Of a stretch of 17,428 bases of DNA, positions 7,212 through 13,795 are shown piece by piece; the first letter of the stretch is position 1, and each line of letters begins with the position of its first letter. The notes beneath the pieces were generated by a model, which did no database searches, had not been told where the DNA came from, and saw only the letters and a list, made by a program, of their open reading frames with translations. The translations under genes were made by a program, and so were the position numbers. Location: positions 1 to 17,428 of the forward strand of contig JARKQG010000102.1 of the NCBI GenBank assembly GCA_029974035.1, given 5' to 3'. The stretch comes from Eubacteriales bacterium. GTDB taxonomy: Bacteria > Bacillota_A > Clostridia > Christensenellales > Aristaeellaceae.

Positions 7212-8198
7212 TCATTCGAGCGTCAGCCGGTCCAGCCGCCACACGCCCTGGGGCCCGCCCAGCGGCGAGGCGTGGTAGAACACCGGGCGGACGGCCGCCA
7301 GCCAGTCCCCGCGCACCTCCACAAGCCCCACCGCGCTGCGCCCATCCGGCGGCGGGTACTTCAGCGGCAGCGCATCTCCGGCGCGGGCCGCCGCTTCCAG
7401 CGCCCCCGCGGACGCGCCGGGCGCGAGGTAGGCCCGGGCCTCGTCCATCAGCCCCAGGCGCGCCGCCTGCAGCGCCGCCAGCGCCGCGCCCTCGGGTGTC
7501 TGGGGCCATTCGGGCGCGCCGCGCGTCCAGAAGTGCTCCGCGTTGATGCGGACAAACCGCCCGTCCGAAAATGTCCAGCGCGTCAGCCGCGCGTGACCCA
7601 CCACGTCGTCCATGTCCTCCAGCGCCCGCGCTTCCCCTCCGGGCGTCGCGCCCGCCTCCCGCCCCGCGACACTGAGGAGCGGAGCCGCCGCGTCGTCGCC
7701 CAGCGCGACCAGGTAGGCGCCGCCGTCCCAGGCGCCGGTCAGGCACAGGGCGCCCGGAAGGCTTACAATTTCCGGCGCCGCGGCGCCTTCCGGAAGCGGA
7801 TATGCCCGCCGCGCGCCGCCGCGCGCCGCGACAAGGCGCGCCCCCCGGGCGCCCCGCGCCTCCTCCATGCGCACCGTCAGCCCATTTTCATCGTACACCA
7901 CGCGGCCCCCCGCGGCACAGGGTTCCGGCGTCAGCAGTACTTCCAGCGCGCCGCCGGGCCAGGCGACCACCTCGACGCCGTCCGCGTCCGTGAGCGCAAG
8001 GGGGGTTCCGCCGGACAGCGTCATCCGCCGCGCCAGCGGAAAATACCCCGGCACCAGCGGCCGGTGTTCGATTACCAGCGCTCCCCGGGCGGCCACCGGC
8101 AGCGCGGCCTCCACCTCGGCGTCCACCTCGCCCGCGTAGCGCCCGTTCAGGTACAGCGCGCCCGGCACATCGGAGGAAAAGATCATCACCGGCTGCAT
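7212..8198 (-). CDS. Unknown protein with PEGA-like N-terminus
   Basis: This is a 328-aa protein that I cannot assign to a function. I chose the ATG at 8196-8198 (MQPVMIFSSDVPGALYLNG…) because GGAAGGAGG sits 7 nt upstream; the longer frame to 8261 runs through the palindrome. The N-terminal ~60 residues (SSDVPGALYLNGRYAGEVD…) look like a PEGA-type beta domain, which normally reads as 'S.P.GA.VYLNG..VG'. The rest is beta-rich and Gly/Ala/Arg-rich without catalytic motifs, ending in a helical part (about 225-300) and a beta hairpin (GLVEVRGDWLAAVRPVFYH). There is no signal peptide or membrane segment, so it is probably cytosolic. It lies 114 bp upstream of the YugP-like gene on the same strand and is divergent from the Hsp70-like operon, with which it may share control. 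Confidence 0.7.
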   Translation of the reverse strand: MQPVMIFSSDVPGALYLNGRYAGEVDAEVEAALPVAARGALVIEHRPLVPGYFPLARRMTLSGGTPLALTDADGVEVVAWPGGALEVLLTPEPCAAGGRVVYDENGLTVRMEEARGARGARLVAARGGARRAYPLPEGAAAPEIVSLPGALCLTGAWDGGAYLVALGDDAAAPLLSVAGREAGATPGGEARALEDMDDVVGHARLTRWTFSDGRFVRINAEHFWTRGAPEWPQTPEGAALAALQAARLGLMDEARAYLAPGASAGALEAAARAGDALPLKYPPPDGRSAVGLVEVRGDWLAAVRPVFYHASPLGGPQGVWRLDRLTLE

Positions 8199-8220
8199 GC
8201 GCCCGCCTCCTTCCTGTCCG

Positions 8221-8252
8221 GCCCCGTCCCCGGCGCGCGCCGGGGACGGGGC
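8221..8252. repeat. Perfect 32-bp palindrome
   Basis: GCCCCGTCCCCGGCGC (8221-8236) is followed at once by its exact reverse complement (8237-8252). It lies in the leader of the minus-strand gene, 22 bp before its ATG, and 26 bp upstream of the plus-strand promoter -35. There is no T run on either side, so it is not a normal terminator. A dimeric repressor operator or an RNA hairpin that hides or exposes the ribosome site of the PEGA-like gene are both possible. Confidence 0.85.
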
Positions 8253-8277
8253 GCCCTCCATCCTATGCGGCGCCGTC

Positions 8278-8306
8278 TTGCATTATTTTGTCGATTGCGC
8301 TATGAT
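8278..8306 (+). promoter_or_regulatory. Promoter of the membrane-protein/Hsp70-like operon
   Basis: TTGCAT (8278-8283), a 17-nt spacer and TATGAT (8301-8306). The predicted transcription start, near 8313, is within a few bases of the GTG/ATG start codons, so the mRNA would be essentially leaderless. Confidence 0.7.
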
Positions 8307-8314
8307 AGGCGCGG

Positions 8315-9148
8315 GTGATGGGCTTGGCAACGCTGACTAAACTGTACCTCGTGCGGGAGGAAGCCTTCAAGGCGCAACTGGCCGGATGCGAAGACGCGCG
8401 GGCCGCGGCCGACTGCGCCTCCGGCTTTCTCGGCGCGCTCCGGGAGGAATTCTCCGCCGCCTGCGAGGACGCGGCGCTCCGCCGGCGCGCAGCGGACCTC
8501 GTCGCCGCCTGCCAGTCAGCCGCCGGGCTGATCGCGGGGATGACCCATGCCGATGTCAGCCTGCGCCTCGCCGCGCCCGCCGTCCGTCCGCCCCGGGTGG
8601 AGCGCGCCCTGGGGGGCCTCCGGCGCTTTGGTCCCGCCGCGGCCTGTGCGGCCCTTTGCGCCTACCTCCTGCTCCGCGGCGAAATTCCCGCCGCGATCCT
8701 GGCGCTCATCGCCGCGGCCGCCTGCGCCCTCATGCCCGCCGTCCGCGCGCCCCGGCAGCCGCTGCCCGAGGCCCGGGCCGTGCCGCGGCCCGATCCGGCC
8801 GAAATGGGCCTTCGCCTCCGCCGGCTGATCCGGGACCTGGACGCCCTGCTGGACGCGTCGGAGCCCCCGGAGGCGGAAGCCCCGCGCCTGAGCGCGCCGC
8901 TGATGGAATCCATCCAGATGCTGTGCGAGGCCAGCCTGACCGGCGACAGCGCCTACGCGCTCAGGGCCGCATCGCCGCTGGTGGCGGCGCTGGAGGCCCA
9001 GGGCCTGCAACTGATACTCTACGGCCCGGAAACCGCCGGGTGGTTCGACCTGATGCCCGGCGCCGGCGAGCGCCGCACCATCCGCCCCGCCCTGGTGGCC
9101 CAGGGCCGCCTTCTGGCGCGGGGGCAGGCCGTCGAGCCGATGAGGTAA
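8315..9148 (+). CDS. Unknown membrane protein, partner of Hsp70-like ATPase
   Basis: This is a 277-aa protein that I do not recognise. It starts at GTG 8315 or the adjacent ATG 8318; neither has a ribosome site, and the promoter predicts a start about 2-5 nt upstream, so leaderless initiation is likely. Residues 1-100 are Ala-rich and helical. Two hydrophobic helices follow (about 107-122 and 125-145), separated by a short RGEIP turn, giving a hairpin with both large domains on the same side. The C-terminal part (150-277) is helical with an acidic stretch (DASEPPEAEAP). Its TAA lies inside the ribosome site of the next gene (GAGGTAATCC then ATG), so the two are co-translated. By position, this protein may anchor the ATPase at the membrane; that is inference. 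Confidence 0.75.
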   Translation: MMGLATLTKLYLVREEAFKAQLAGCEDARAAADCASGFLGALREEFSAACEDAALRRRAADLVAACQSAAGLIAGMTHADVSLRLAAPAVRPPRVERALGGLRRFGPAAACAALCAYLLLRGEIPAAILALIAAAACALMPAVRAPRQPLPEARAVPRPDPAEMGLRLRRLIRDLDALLDASEPPEAEAPRLSAPLMESIQMLCEASLTGDSAYALRAASPLVAALEAQGLQLILYGPETAGWFDLMPGAGERRTIRPALVAQGRLLARGQAVEPMR

Positions 9149-9151
9149 TCC

Positions 9152-11098
9152 ATGTTTGACACCAAAGAAATCACCGATCTTTTCGGGTTTGATCTGGGCG
9201 ACGGCGAAAGCGCCGTCGCATGGATGCGCTGGGGCTCCCCCGTCGCGCCGCAGATGATGGAAATCGCGGGGCGCAAGAGCTTTCTGACCGCGCTGGGCGA
9301 GCACCCGAAAATGGGCGCGCTCATCGGCGAGCAGGCGCTCATGGTGGACGCCGAACGCCTCAGCGTGCGCTTCAAGGGCCGATTCCTGACCCATCCGATC
9401 GCCGCCTCGCAGATCGAGTCCTTCGCGCGGGCGGTGCTGGAGGCGCTGCGCCAGTCCGGCAAGGCGGAGGACATGAAGCGCTGCGCGTTCTTCGTGGGCT
9501 GCCCTTCCGGCTGGCGCGAGGCCGACCGGGCGCGCTACCAAAAACTCTTCGAGCGCGCGGGCATGGAGCGCGTGGCGGTCATCAGCGAATCCCGCGCGGC
9601 GTTCATGTTTGTCCGCGAGTCGGGCGAGGTGCGCGCCACCCGCGCCACGCTGAACCGGCCCACGCTGATCGTGGACGCGGGCTCCTCCACCACCGACTTC
9701 ACCTTTGTGGACCGGCTGGAGGCCCGGCCGGTGGACTTTGGCGAAACCTTCGGCGGTGGGCTGATCGACCAGCTTTTAATGGAGCTGAACCTCCGGCGCA
9801 GCCCCGACGAGGCGCGCATCCGGGAGATCTTCAGGCTCTGCCCCCCGTACCGCGCCCGGTGCGAGCTGGAATCGCGCAAGGTCAAGGAGCAGTACTTCTC
9901 CCGCACGCTGGCCGCAAACGGGGCCGCGCGCTTCCCGGTCCCCTGCGAATCCTCCGTCAAAATCTACTACGACGATCCGCCGCTCACCCTGGACATCGCC
10001 GCCAGCGACGAGGACATGGACCTGGTGCTGAACCACGCCTCCCCCGCGCTGGGCGGCCGGTCGGTGCTGACCGCCTTTCGGCAGGGTTTTGCGCGGGCGC
10101 GGGCGCTCCTTCAGGCCGAGCCGCCGGAGGTGATCCTTCTGACGGGCGGCGCCTCCCGGATGGGCTTTGTGGCGGATCTGGCCTCGGAGGCCTTTCCGGA
10201 GGCGCTGATGCTTCGCGGCGCGGAGCCGGAGTTCGCCATTGCCCGGGGGCTTTGCTACGCGCTGAACGTGGACCTTCGCGCCGCCTGCTTCCGGGAGGAC
10301 GTGCGCGCGCTGATCGATTCCGGCGAAATCGGGCGCGCCGCCGCCGAGAAGCTGCCGGACCTCTACCGCGCGGCCGCGCCCATCATCGTCTCCGCGCTGA
10401 TCGACGACTGCGCCATCCCGGCGTTCCGCCGCTGGAAGCGCGGGGAGACCGACACCATCGACGATATGGGTGAGGAGATCGGCCGCCTGGTGGCGGAGGA
10501 CCTGGCCTCCGGCGACGCCCACGCGCGGCTTACGCAGGCCGCGGCCGACTGGGCGCCGTCGCTTCGGCCCGCCCTCGAAGCCATGACCGACCCGATTTCG
10601 GCGCGCTACGGCCTGAACCCCGCCACGCTGCGGCCGCCCGCCGCGTTCTACGTGAGCGCCGGGGATCTCGATCTCAGGACCCGCGGCGGCATGCTGGACC
10701 TCTCCTACGCGCAGACGGCGGTGGACCTGGCGGTGGCCTCCGTGGCGGGGGCGCTTCTGGGCGGCGGCGGCGTGGCGCTGCTCATGGCGGGGCCGGCGGG
10801 CTTTGCCATCAGCTTCGCGCTGGGCTTTGCGGCCAGCCGCATCGGCACCACGCTGGCAAAGCCGCTGGTGGGCCGGGCGAGCATCCCGGCGTGGATGCGG
10901 CGCCTGTTTTCGGAGCGCGCCTACCGCGCGGGCCTCGAGCGCAAGCGGGCGCAATTGGAGGATGGGGTGCTGGACCGGCTTTCGGGAAACCTCAGGGCCC
11001 CCGGCGAATCGGCCCAGGCGACCCTCGGTGCCCTCACCGCCGCCATCGCGCAGCAGCTGAACGCACAGGCGGACGAGGCCCGGCTGCTGATCCGCTGA
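9152..11098 (+). CDS. Hsp70/actin-fold ATPase with glycine-rich hydrophobic C-terminus
   Basis: This is a 648-aa protein. Its nucleotide-binding domain (about 10-390) has the actin/Hsp70 signatures: phosphate 1 FGFDLGDGES at 11-20, CPSGWREADR… with ISESRAAFMF matching the Hsp70 'NEPTAAAL' helix, phosphate 2 VDAGSSTTDFTFV at 174-186, GETFGGGLID, the adenosine motif LTGGASRMGF from about 330, and EPEFAIARGL. No canonical DnaK substrate-binding domain follows. Instead there is a helical region (390-520), then a Gly/Ala hydrophobic stretch at about 524-565 (GALLGGGGVALLMAG…) and a helical tail. That stretch resembles a glycine-zipper membrane hairpin. It lies 3 bp after the membrane-protein gene and shares its transcript. 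I infer a membrane-associated Hsp70-like machine; its client or process is unknown. Confidence 0.85.
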   Translation: MFDTKEITDLFGFDLGDGESAVAWMRWGSPVAPQMMEIAGRKSFLTALGEHPKMGALIGEQALMVDAERLSVRFKGRFLTHPIAASQIESFARAVLEALRQSGKAEDMKRCAFFVGCPSGWREADRARYQKLFERAGMERVAVISESRAAFMFVRESGEVRATRATLNRPTLIVDAGSSTTDFTFVDRLEARPVDFGETFGGGLIDQLLMELNLRRSPDEARIREIFRLCPPYRARCELESRKVKEQYFSRTLAANGAARFPVPCESSVKIYYDDPPLTLDIAASDEDMDLVLNHASPALGGRSVLTAFRQGFARARALLQAEPPEVILLTGGASRMGFVADLASEAFPEALMLRGAEPEFAIARGLCYALNVDLRAACFREDVRALIDSGEIGRAAAEKLPDLYRAAAPIIVSALIDDCAIPAFRRWKRGETDTIDDMGEEIGRLVAEDLASGDAHARLTQAAADWAPSLRPALEAMTDPISARYGLNPATLRPPAAFYVSAGDLDLRTRGGMLDLSYAQTAVDLAVASVAGALLGGGGVALLMAGPAGFAISFALGFAASRIGTTLAKPLVGRASIPAWMRRLFSERAYRAGLERKRAQLEDGVLDRLSGNLRAPGESAQATLGALTAAIAQQLNAQADEARLLIR

Positions 11099-11173
11099 CG
11101 CGCCCAGTCGCGCATCCCTTCGGGCAGAAACAGACCCATTCCGGCGCGCCGCGCCGTCATTTGAGGAGGAACC

Positions 11174-12019
11174 ATGGCGAAGAATTACCGAGCGGAACTG
11201 ACCGGGGTGTTTGGCTGCCCGGTGGACGAAAACCCGACGATCGCGCTGCAGGAAGCGGCCTTCCGGGCCGCCGGCCTCAACTACCGCTACCTGACGCTGC
11301 TGGTAAAACCCGAAGCCCTGGCGGACGCCTTTCGCGGCATGCGCGCGATGAACTTTCGCGGCATCAACCTGACGGTGCCCCACAAGGTGGAGGCGCTGAA
11401 GTACGTGGATGAACAAAGCGAGGAGGTGCGCCTGATCGGCGCCACCAATACCATCGTGAACGACGGCGGCAGGCTCGTCGCCCACAACACCGACGGCAAG
11501 GGCTTTGTAACCGGCATCGAAAAGGCGGGCGTACAGCTCCGGGACAAGAAGGTGACCCTCTTGGGCGCGGGCGGCGCGGCCCGGGCGATCGCCGTGGAGT
11601 GCGCGCTGGCGGGCGTAGCGGAAGCAACCATCGTCAACCGCGACGCCGAAAAGGGCCGCAATCTGGCGGCGCTTCTCAACGAACGAACCGCCTGCCGCGC
11701 GTCCTTTGCGCCTTGGGCCGGCACCGCGCCCATCCCGCCCTGCGACATCCTGATCAACGCCACCAGCGTGGGCCTCTACCCGGACCCGGGCTGCCCCGAC
11801 ATCCGCTACGAGGACATCGCCCCCGGCATGATCGTGCAGGATGTGATCCCCAACCCGGCCGACACCCTCTTTCTGAAAAAGGCGCGTCAGCGGGGCGCCA
11901 CCGCGCTGGACGGCCTGGGCATGCTGGTCTACCAGGGTGCGATCGGCTTTACGCTCTGGACCGGGCTCGACGCGCCGGTGGACGCGATGCGGCAGGCCCT
12001 CGAGCGGGAAAACGCATAA
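11174..12019 (+). CDS. aroE: Shikimate dehydrogenase-family protein (AroE-like, divergent substrate loop)
   Basis: This is a 281-aa NAD(P)-dependent dehydrogenase of the AroE fold. Catalytic Lys71 (NLTVPHK) and Asp107 (HNTDGKGF) are present, together with ATNT at 90-93, the Rossmann motif LLGAGGAARA at 129-138 and NATSVGL. The N-terminal loop, however, reads GVFGCPVDENPTIALQ (11-26), where classical AroE has a 'SxSP' pair of shikimate-binding serines. After the second strand it reads NRDAEK at 155-160, where NADP-specific enzymes usually have NRT plus basic residues. The fold and chemistry are therefore kept, while substrate and cofactor choice may differ (quinate, or NAD). AGGAGG lies just before the ATG. 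A 75-bp gap separates it from the Hsp70-like gene, and the next gene starts 22 bp downstream. No other aromatic-pathway gene is nearby. Confidence 0.85.
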   Translation: MAKNYRAELTGVFGCPVDENPTIALQEAAFRAAGLNYRYLTLLVKPEALADAFRGMRAMNFRGINLTVPHKVEALKYVDEQSEEVRLIGATNTIVNDGGRLVAHNTDGKGFVTGIEKAGVQLRDKKVTLLGAGGAARAIAVECALAGVAEATIVNRDAEKGRNLAALLNERTACRASFAPWAGTAPIPPCDILINATSVGLYPDPGCPDIRYEDIAPGMIVQDVIPNPADTLFLKKARQRGATALDGLGMLVYQGAIGFTLWTGLDAPVDAMRQALERENA

Positions 12020-12041
12020 CGGCCCGGCCGGCGGAGGCGTC

Positions 12042-12413
12042 ATGTTTTACGAAAAAGACTGGTTCATGCGGGAGATCAAGTTCGCGGTGCGCGCCGCGGC
12101 GCTTCTCATTTTCCACCGGGAGGACGTGACCTACCAGGTGGAGGATGAAACCCGCCTGACCGCGACGGACCTGATCCACCGGGCGCTTCTCGTCATGCTG
12201 GCGGAAGGCAGGATCTGCGACGCGGAGGATACCCTCTTTGAAAGCTTCCTGCCCGGCGACCGCAGCCATTTAAGCCTCGCGCTGGACTTATACCAGCGGC
12301 TCAATGAATTGAGCGACGATTACCTGGAAGCCCACAACTTCAGCCGGGCCGAAATCCACGACGGGCTCCGGGCGCTGATGGAGCGGTCGGGCCTGCCCTC
12401 CTTCGGCCTCTGA
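12042..12413 (+). CDS. DUF6483-like hypothetical protein
   Basis: This is a 123-aa, mostly helical, acidic protein starting at ATG 12042, with GGAGG close upstream (4-nt spacing). The N-terminus MFYEKDWFMREIKFAVRAAALLIFHRED has the form I associate with DUF6483 proteins of Clostridia (F..KDY..R.I..L….I...). The later part (RALLVMLAEGRICDAEDTLFE…, SLALDLYQRLNELSDDYLEAHNFSRAEIHDGL) looks like helical-repeat pairs, similar to TPR-like packing. There is no signal peptide and no catalytic motif. It is 22 bp behind aroE and probably co-transcribed. It ends 4 bp from the convergent crcB gene, with no terminator between them. The function is unknown. Confidence 0.75.
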   Translation: MFYEKDWFMREIKFAVRAAALLIFHREDVTYQVEDETRLTATDLIHRALLVMLAEGRICDAEDTLFESFLPGDRSHLSLALDLYQRLNELSDDYLEAHNFSRAEIHDGLRALMERSGLPSFGL

Positions 12414-12417
12414 CGCG

Positions 12418-12783
12418 TCATCCGGCCACGGCCTTGCCCGCCAGCACCGCGAGCCCGCCCATCGCGAGGCTCGCCAGCACGTACAGCGCGGCCATCCATC
12501 CCCGTCCGGCGCCGGCCAGCGTCGTGATTTCCAGCGCAAAGGTGGAGAACGTGGTAAACCCGCCGCACACGCCCACACGCAGAAGGAGCATCACTTCCGG
12601 GCTTATGCCCTCGTGCCGGGCCGCCAGCGCCGAGAGAATGCCTATGGCAAACGAGCCGATCACGTTGATCGCAAGGGTGACGACCGGAAAAGCGGCCTTC
12701 TCCGAAACCGGAATCAGCGACAGCAGATACCGAAGGACCGATCCGGCGAACCCTCCGACGCCCACGTACAGCGCGGCGCGCAT
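12418..12783 (-). CDS. crcB: Fluoride channel FluC/CrcB
   Basis: This is a 121-aa, four-helix membrane protein that exports fluoride, as a dimer of antiparallel subunits in the family. Signatures: GGFAGSVLRY at 10-19, TLAINVIGSF at 36-45 with the conserved Asn40, and GVCGGFTTFSTF at 71-82 with Phe76, Thr77, Phe79 and Ser80. The length is typical. The ATG at 12781-12783 has GGAGG 7 nt upstream; the upstream in-frame extension (MCFGGVA) is rejected. A promoter and structured leader precede it. It is single-copy in the window, although many Firmicutes carry two crcB genes side by side. Confidence 0.95.
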   Translation of the reverse strand: MRAALYVGVGGFAGSVLRYLLSLIPVSEKAAFPVVTLAINVIGSFAIGILSALAARHEGISPEVMLLLRVGVCGGFTTFSTFALEITTLAGAGRGWMAALYVLASLAMGGLAVLAGKAVAG

Positions 12784-12812
12784 GGCAACCCCTCCAAAAC
12801 ACAATTCAAGCC

Positions 12813-12878
12813 GACGACCGGCAGAGGTCGTCAGCTCATCGGCGGTTCGGGCTCTCGCCCCGGGAGACGCTCATTCCC
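12813..12878 (-). promoter_or_regulatory. Structured crcB leader, possible fluoride riboswitch
   Basis: On the minus strand, GGGAAUGAGCGUCUCCC (12862-12878) fits the P1 layout of the crcB motif: a 4-bp stem around a 9-nt loop starting AUG. The 3' part has GAACCGCC and GCUGACGACCUC, close to the motif's AACCGCC…GCUGAUGAC. The loop GAGcGUC can pair with GACCUC (12824-12829) as a pseudoknot with one bulged C. The same GACGACC also forms a 7-bp hairpin with GGTCGTC (12813-12832), which could be an alternative fold. Departures from the motif are U to C in the UGAUG segment and an extra GGGC-GAGA-GCCC hairpin. It is therefore only a candidate. Confidence 0.38.
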
Positions 12879-12884
12879 ACGCCC

Positions 12885-12913
12885 ATGATACCTCCGTCCG
12901 CGGTTTTGCGCAA
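12885..12913 (-). promoter_or_regulatory. Promoter of crcB
   Basis: On the minus strand TTGCGC (12908-12913), a 17-nt spacer and TATCAT (12885-12890). The start near 12878 coincides with the 5' end of the structured leader. Confidence 0.6.
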
Positions 12914-12981
12914 GCCTCTCCGCCCCGAAAGCACAAAAAATAACGCGCTCGCCCCCTCGCACACGAAATGGGCGCGCGCGG

Positions 12982-13009
12982 TTGACAGATGGCAGATTTT
13001 TGCTATAGT
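12982..13009 (+). promoter_or_regulatory. Strong sigma-A promoter for the 13076-13758 pair
   Basis: Consensus TTGACA (12982-12987), a 16-nt spacer and TATAGT (13004-13009). The predicted start near 13016 gives a leader of about 60 nt that begins with the hairpin at 13022-13040. Confidence 0.8.
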
Positions 13010-13021
13010 GTTGTCAGACGG

Positions 13022-13040
13022 GCCGGGCGGGATGCCCGGC
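13022..13040 (+). promoter_or_regulatory. Leader hairpin
   Basis: GCCGGGC, loop GGGAT, GCCCGGC form a 7-bp stem about 6 nt after the predicted transcription start. It may stabilise the 5' end of the mRNA. It has no T run, so it is not a terminator. Confidence 0.5.
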
Positions 13041-13075
13041 GGCCATTGATGCGGATATCGGAAAGGGTGCATGGC

Positions 13076-13501
13076 ATGAGGCGAAGCGTGCTGGCGCTGG
13101 TGGTTTCCCTGGCGGGGCTTGCCTATGCCGCGTGCACGGCCTTCGCGCTCTCCCGGATGGGGGGCCTCGGCTTGATCGTGCTGCGGATGGCGGATCGTGC
13201 GCTGGAGTTCTCCCCGGCGACGCCATACCTGGGCCTCGCCGCGCTGGCGGACGCGGCCATCTGGGCCCGGTTCATTTCCCAAAAACGCGGCTTTGCGCTG
13301 GCTTCGGCCCTTCTTTACGGAGCGGCCGCCCCCTTCGCGCTGTCCGAGCCGGCACTGATGGCGGGTCCGCTGGCCCTGGCACTGGCGGCACTGGCCGACT
13401 TTTTGCGCCCGGCCGCCGCCGCGGCGGATTCGGCTGCGGCGGCCCTCATCGGCGTCGTCGTCTTCGGGCTTGTCACGGGGCGGCTGCCCTTCGTTCCCTG
13501 A
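13076..13501 (+). CDS. Small hypothetical membrane protein
   Basis: This is a 141-aa, strongly hydrophobic protein. The start is ATG 13076 with AAAGGG 8 nt upstream. An ATG at 13071 is out of frame and stops at once, and the longer frame starting inside the promoter is rejected. Hydrophobic segments are at about 4-24 (VLALVVSLAGLAYAACTAFAL), 43-61, 68-85, 90-106 and 115-135, giving four or five membrane helices with very short loops. No transporter or enzyme motif is visible and I do not recognise the family. It is the first gene after a strong promoter, followed 35 bp later by the 73-aa basic protein, probably on the same mRNA. Confidence 0.7.
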   Translation: MRRSVLALVVSLAGLAYAACTAFALSRMGGLGLIVLRMADRALEFSPATPYLGLAALADAAIWARFISQKRGFALASALLYGAAAPFALSEPALMAGPLALALAALADFLRPAAAAADSAAAALIGVVVFGLVTGRLPFVP

Positions 13502-13536
13502 ACCGCGGCGCCCCCGGGCGCGAAGGAGGAAAAACC

Positions 13537-13758
13537 ATGAAGCTCACGCCGAGGCGGCGGCCATCCCTCAACCGCATTCTGGGCATCACCCAGGCGAAGC
13601 GGCGCATCGCCAGAGCCACCGGCATTCCCACCACAAAATCCGGGCGCAAGCGAAAGGCGCTGAATGCGCTGACGGGCGGAGCTTACGGCAGGTTCACAAA
13701 GCTCCGCGCCGACATCAACCGCCCCTTCAAATTCTTCAAGTGGCTGACGGGCAGGTAG
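13537..13758 (+). CDS. Very basic 73-aa conserved hypothetical protein
   Basis: This is a 73-aa protein starting at ATG 13537 behind AAGGAGG with 7-nt spacing, the best ribosome site in the window. It is rich in Arg/Lys (MKLTPRRRPSLNRILG…, TKSGRKRKALNALTGG…, INRPFKFFKWLTGR), with a short central motif GIPTTKSGRKRK. No membrane helix is present. The charge and size suggest nucleic-acid or ribosome binding, but that is inference. I recall similar short proteins with a GIPTTKSGR motif in Clostridia, without an assigned function. It is co-transcribed with the upstream membrane protein and ends 37 bp from the convergent c-di-GMP gene. Confidence 0.75.
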   Translation: MKLTPRRRPSLNRILGITQAKRRIARATGIPTTKSGRKRKALNALTGGAYGRFTKLRADINRPFKFFKWLTGR

Positions 13759-13795
13759 GCGCACCCCGCGCTTTCGCGCAGCCGGACCGCCGGCT

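Noticed and set aside
9776..12043. 755-codon open frame on the minus strand
   Set aside because: It is antisense to the Hsp70-like gene and aroE; the composition (His/Arg/Gly-rich) is typical of a shadow frame.
12840..12887. Possible 16-aa leader peptide MGVGMSVSRGESPNRR upstream of crcB
   Set aside because: Its GGAGG and ATG overlap the likely -10 (TATCAT) of the crcB promoter, so it would not be transcribed with its ribosome site. The structured-leader reading explains the region better.
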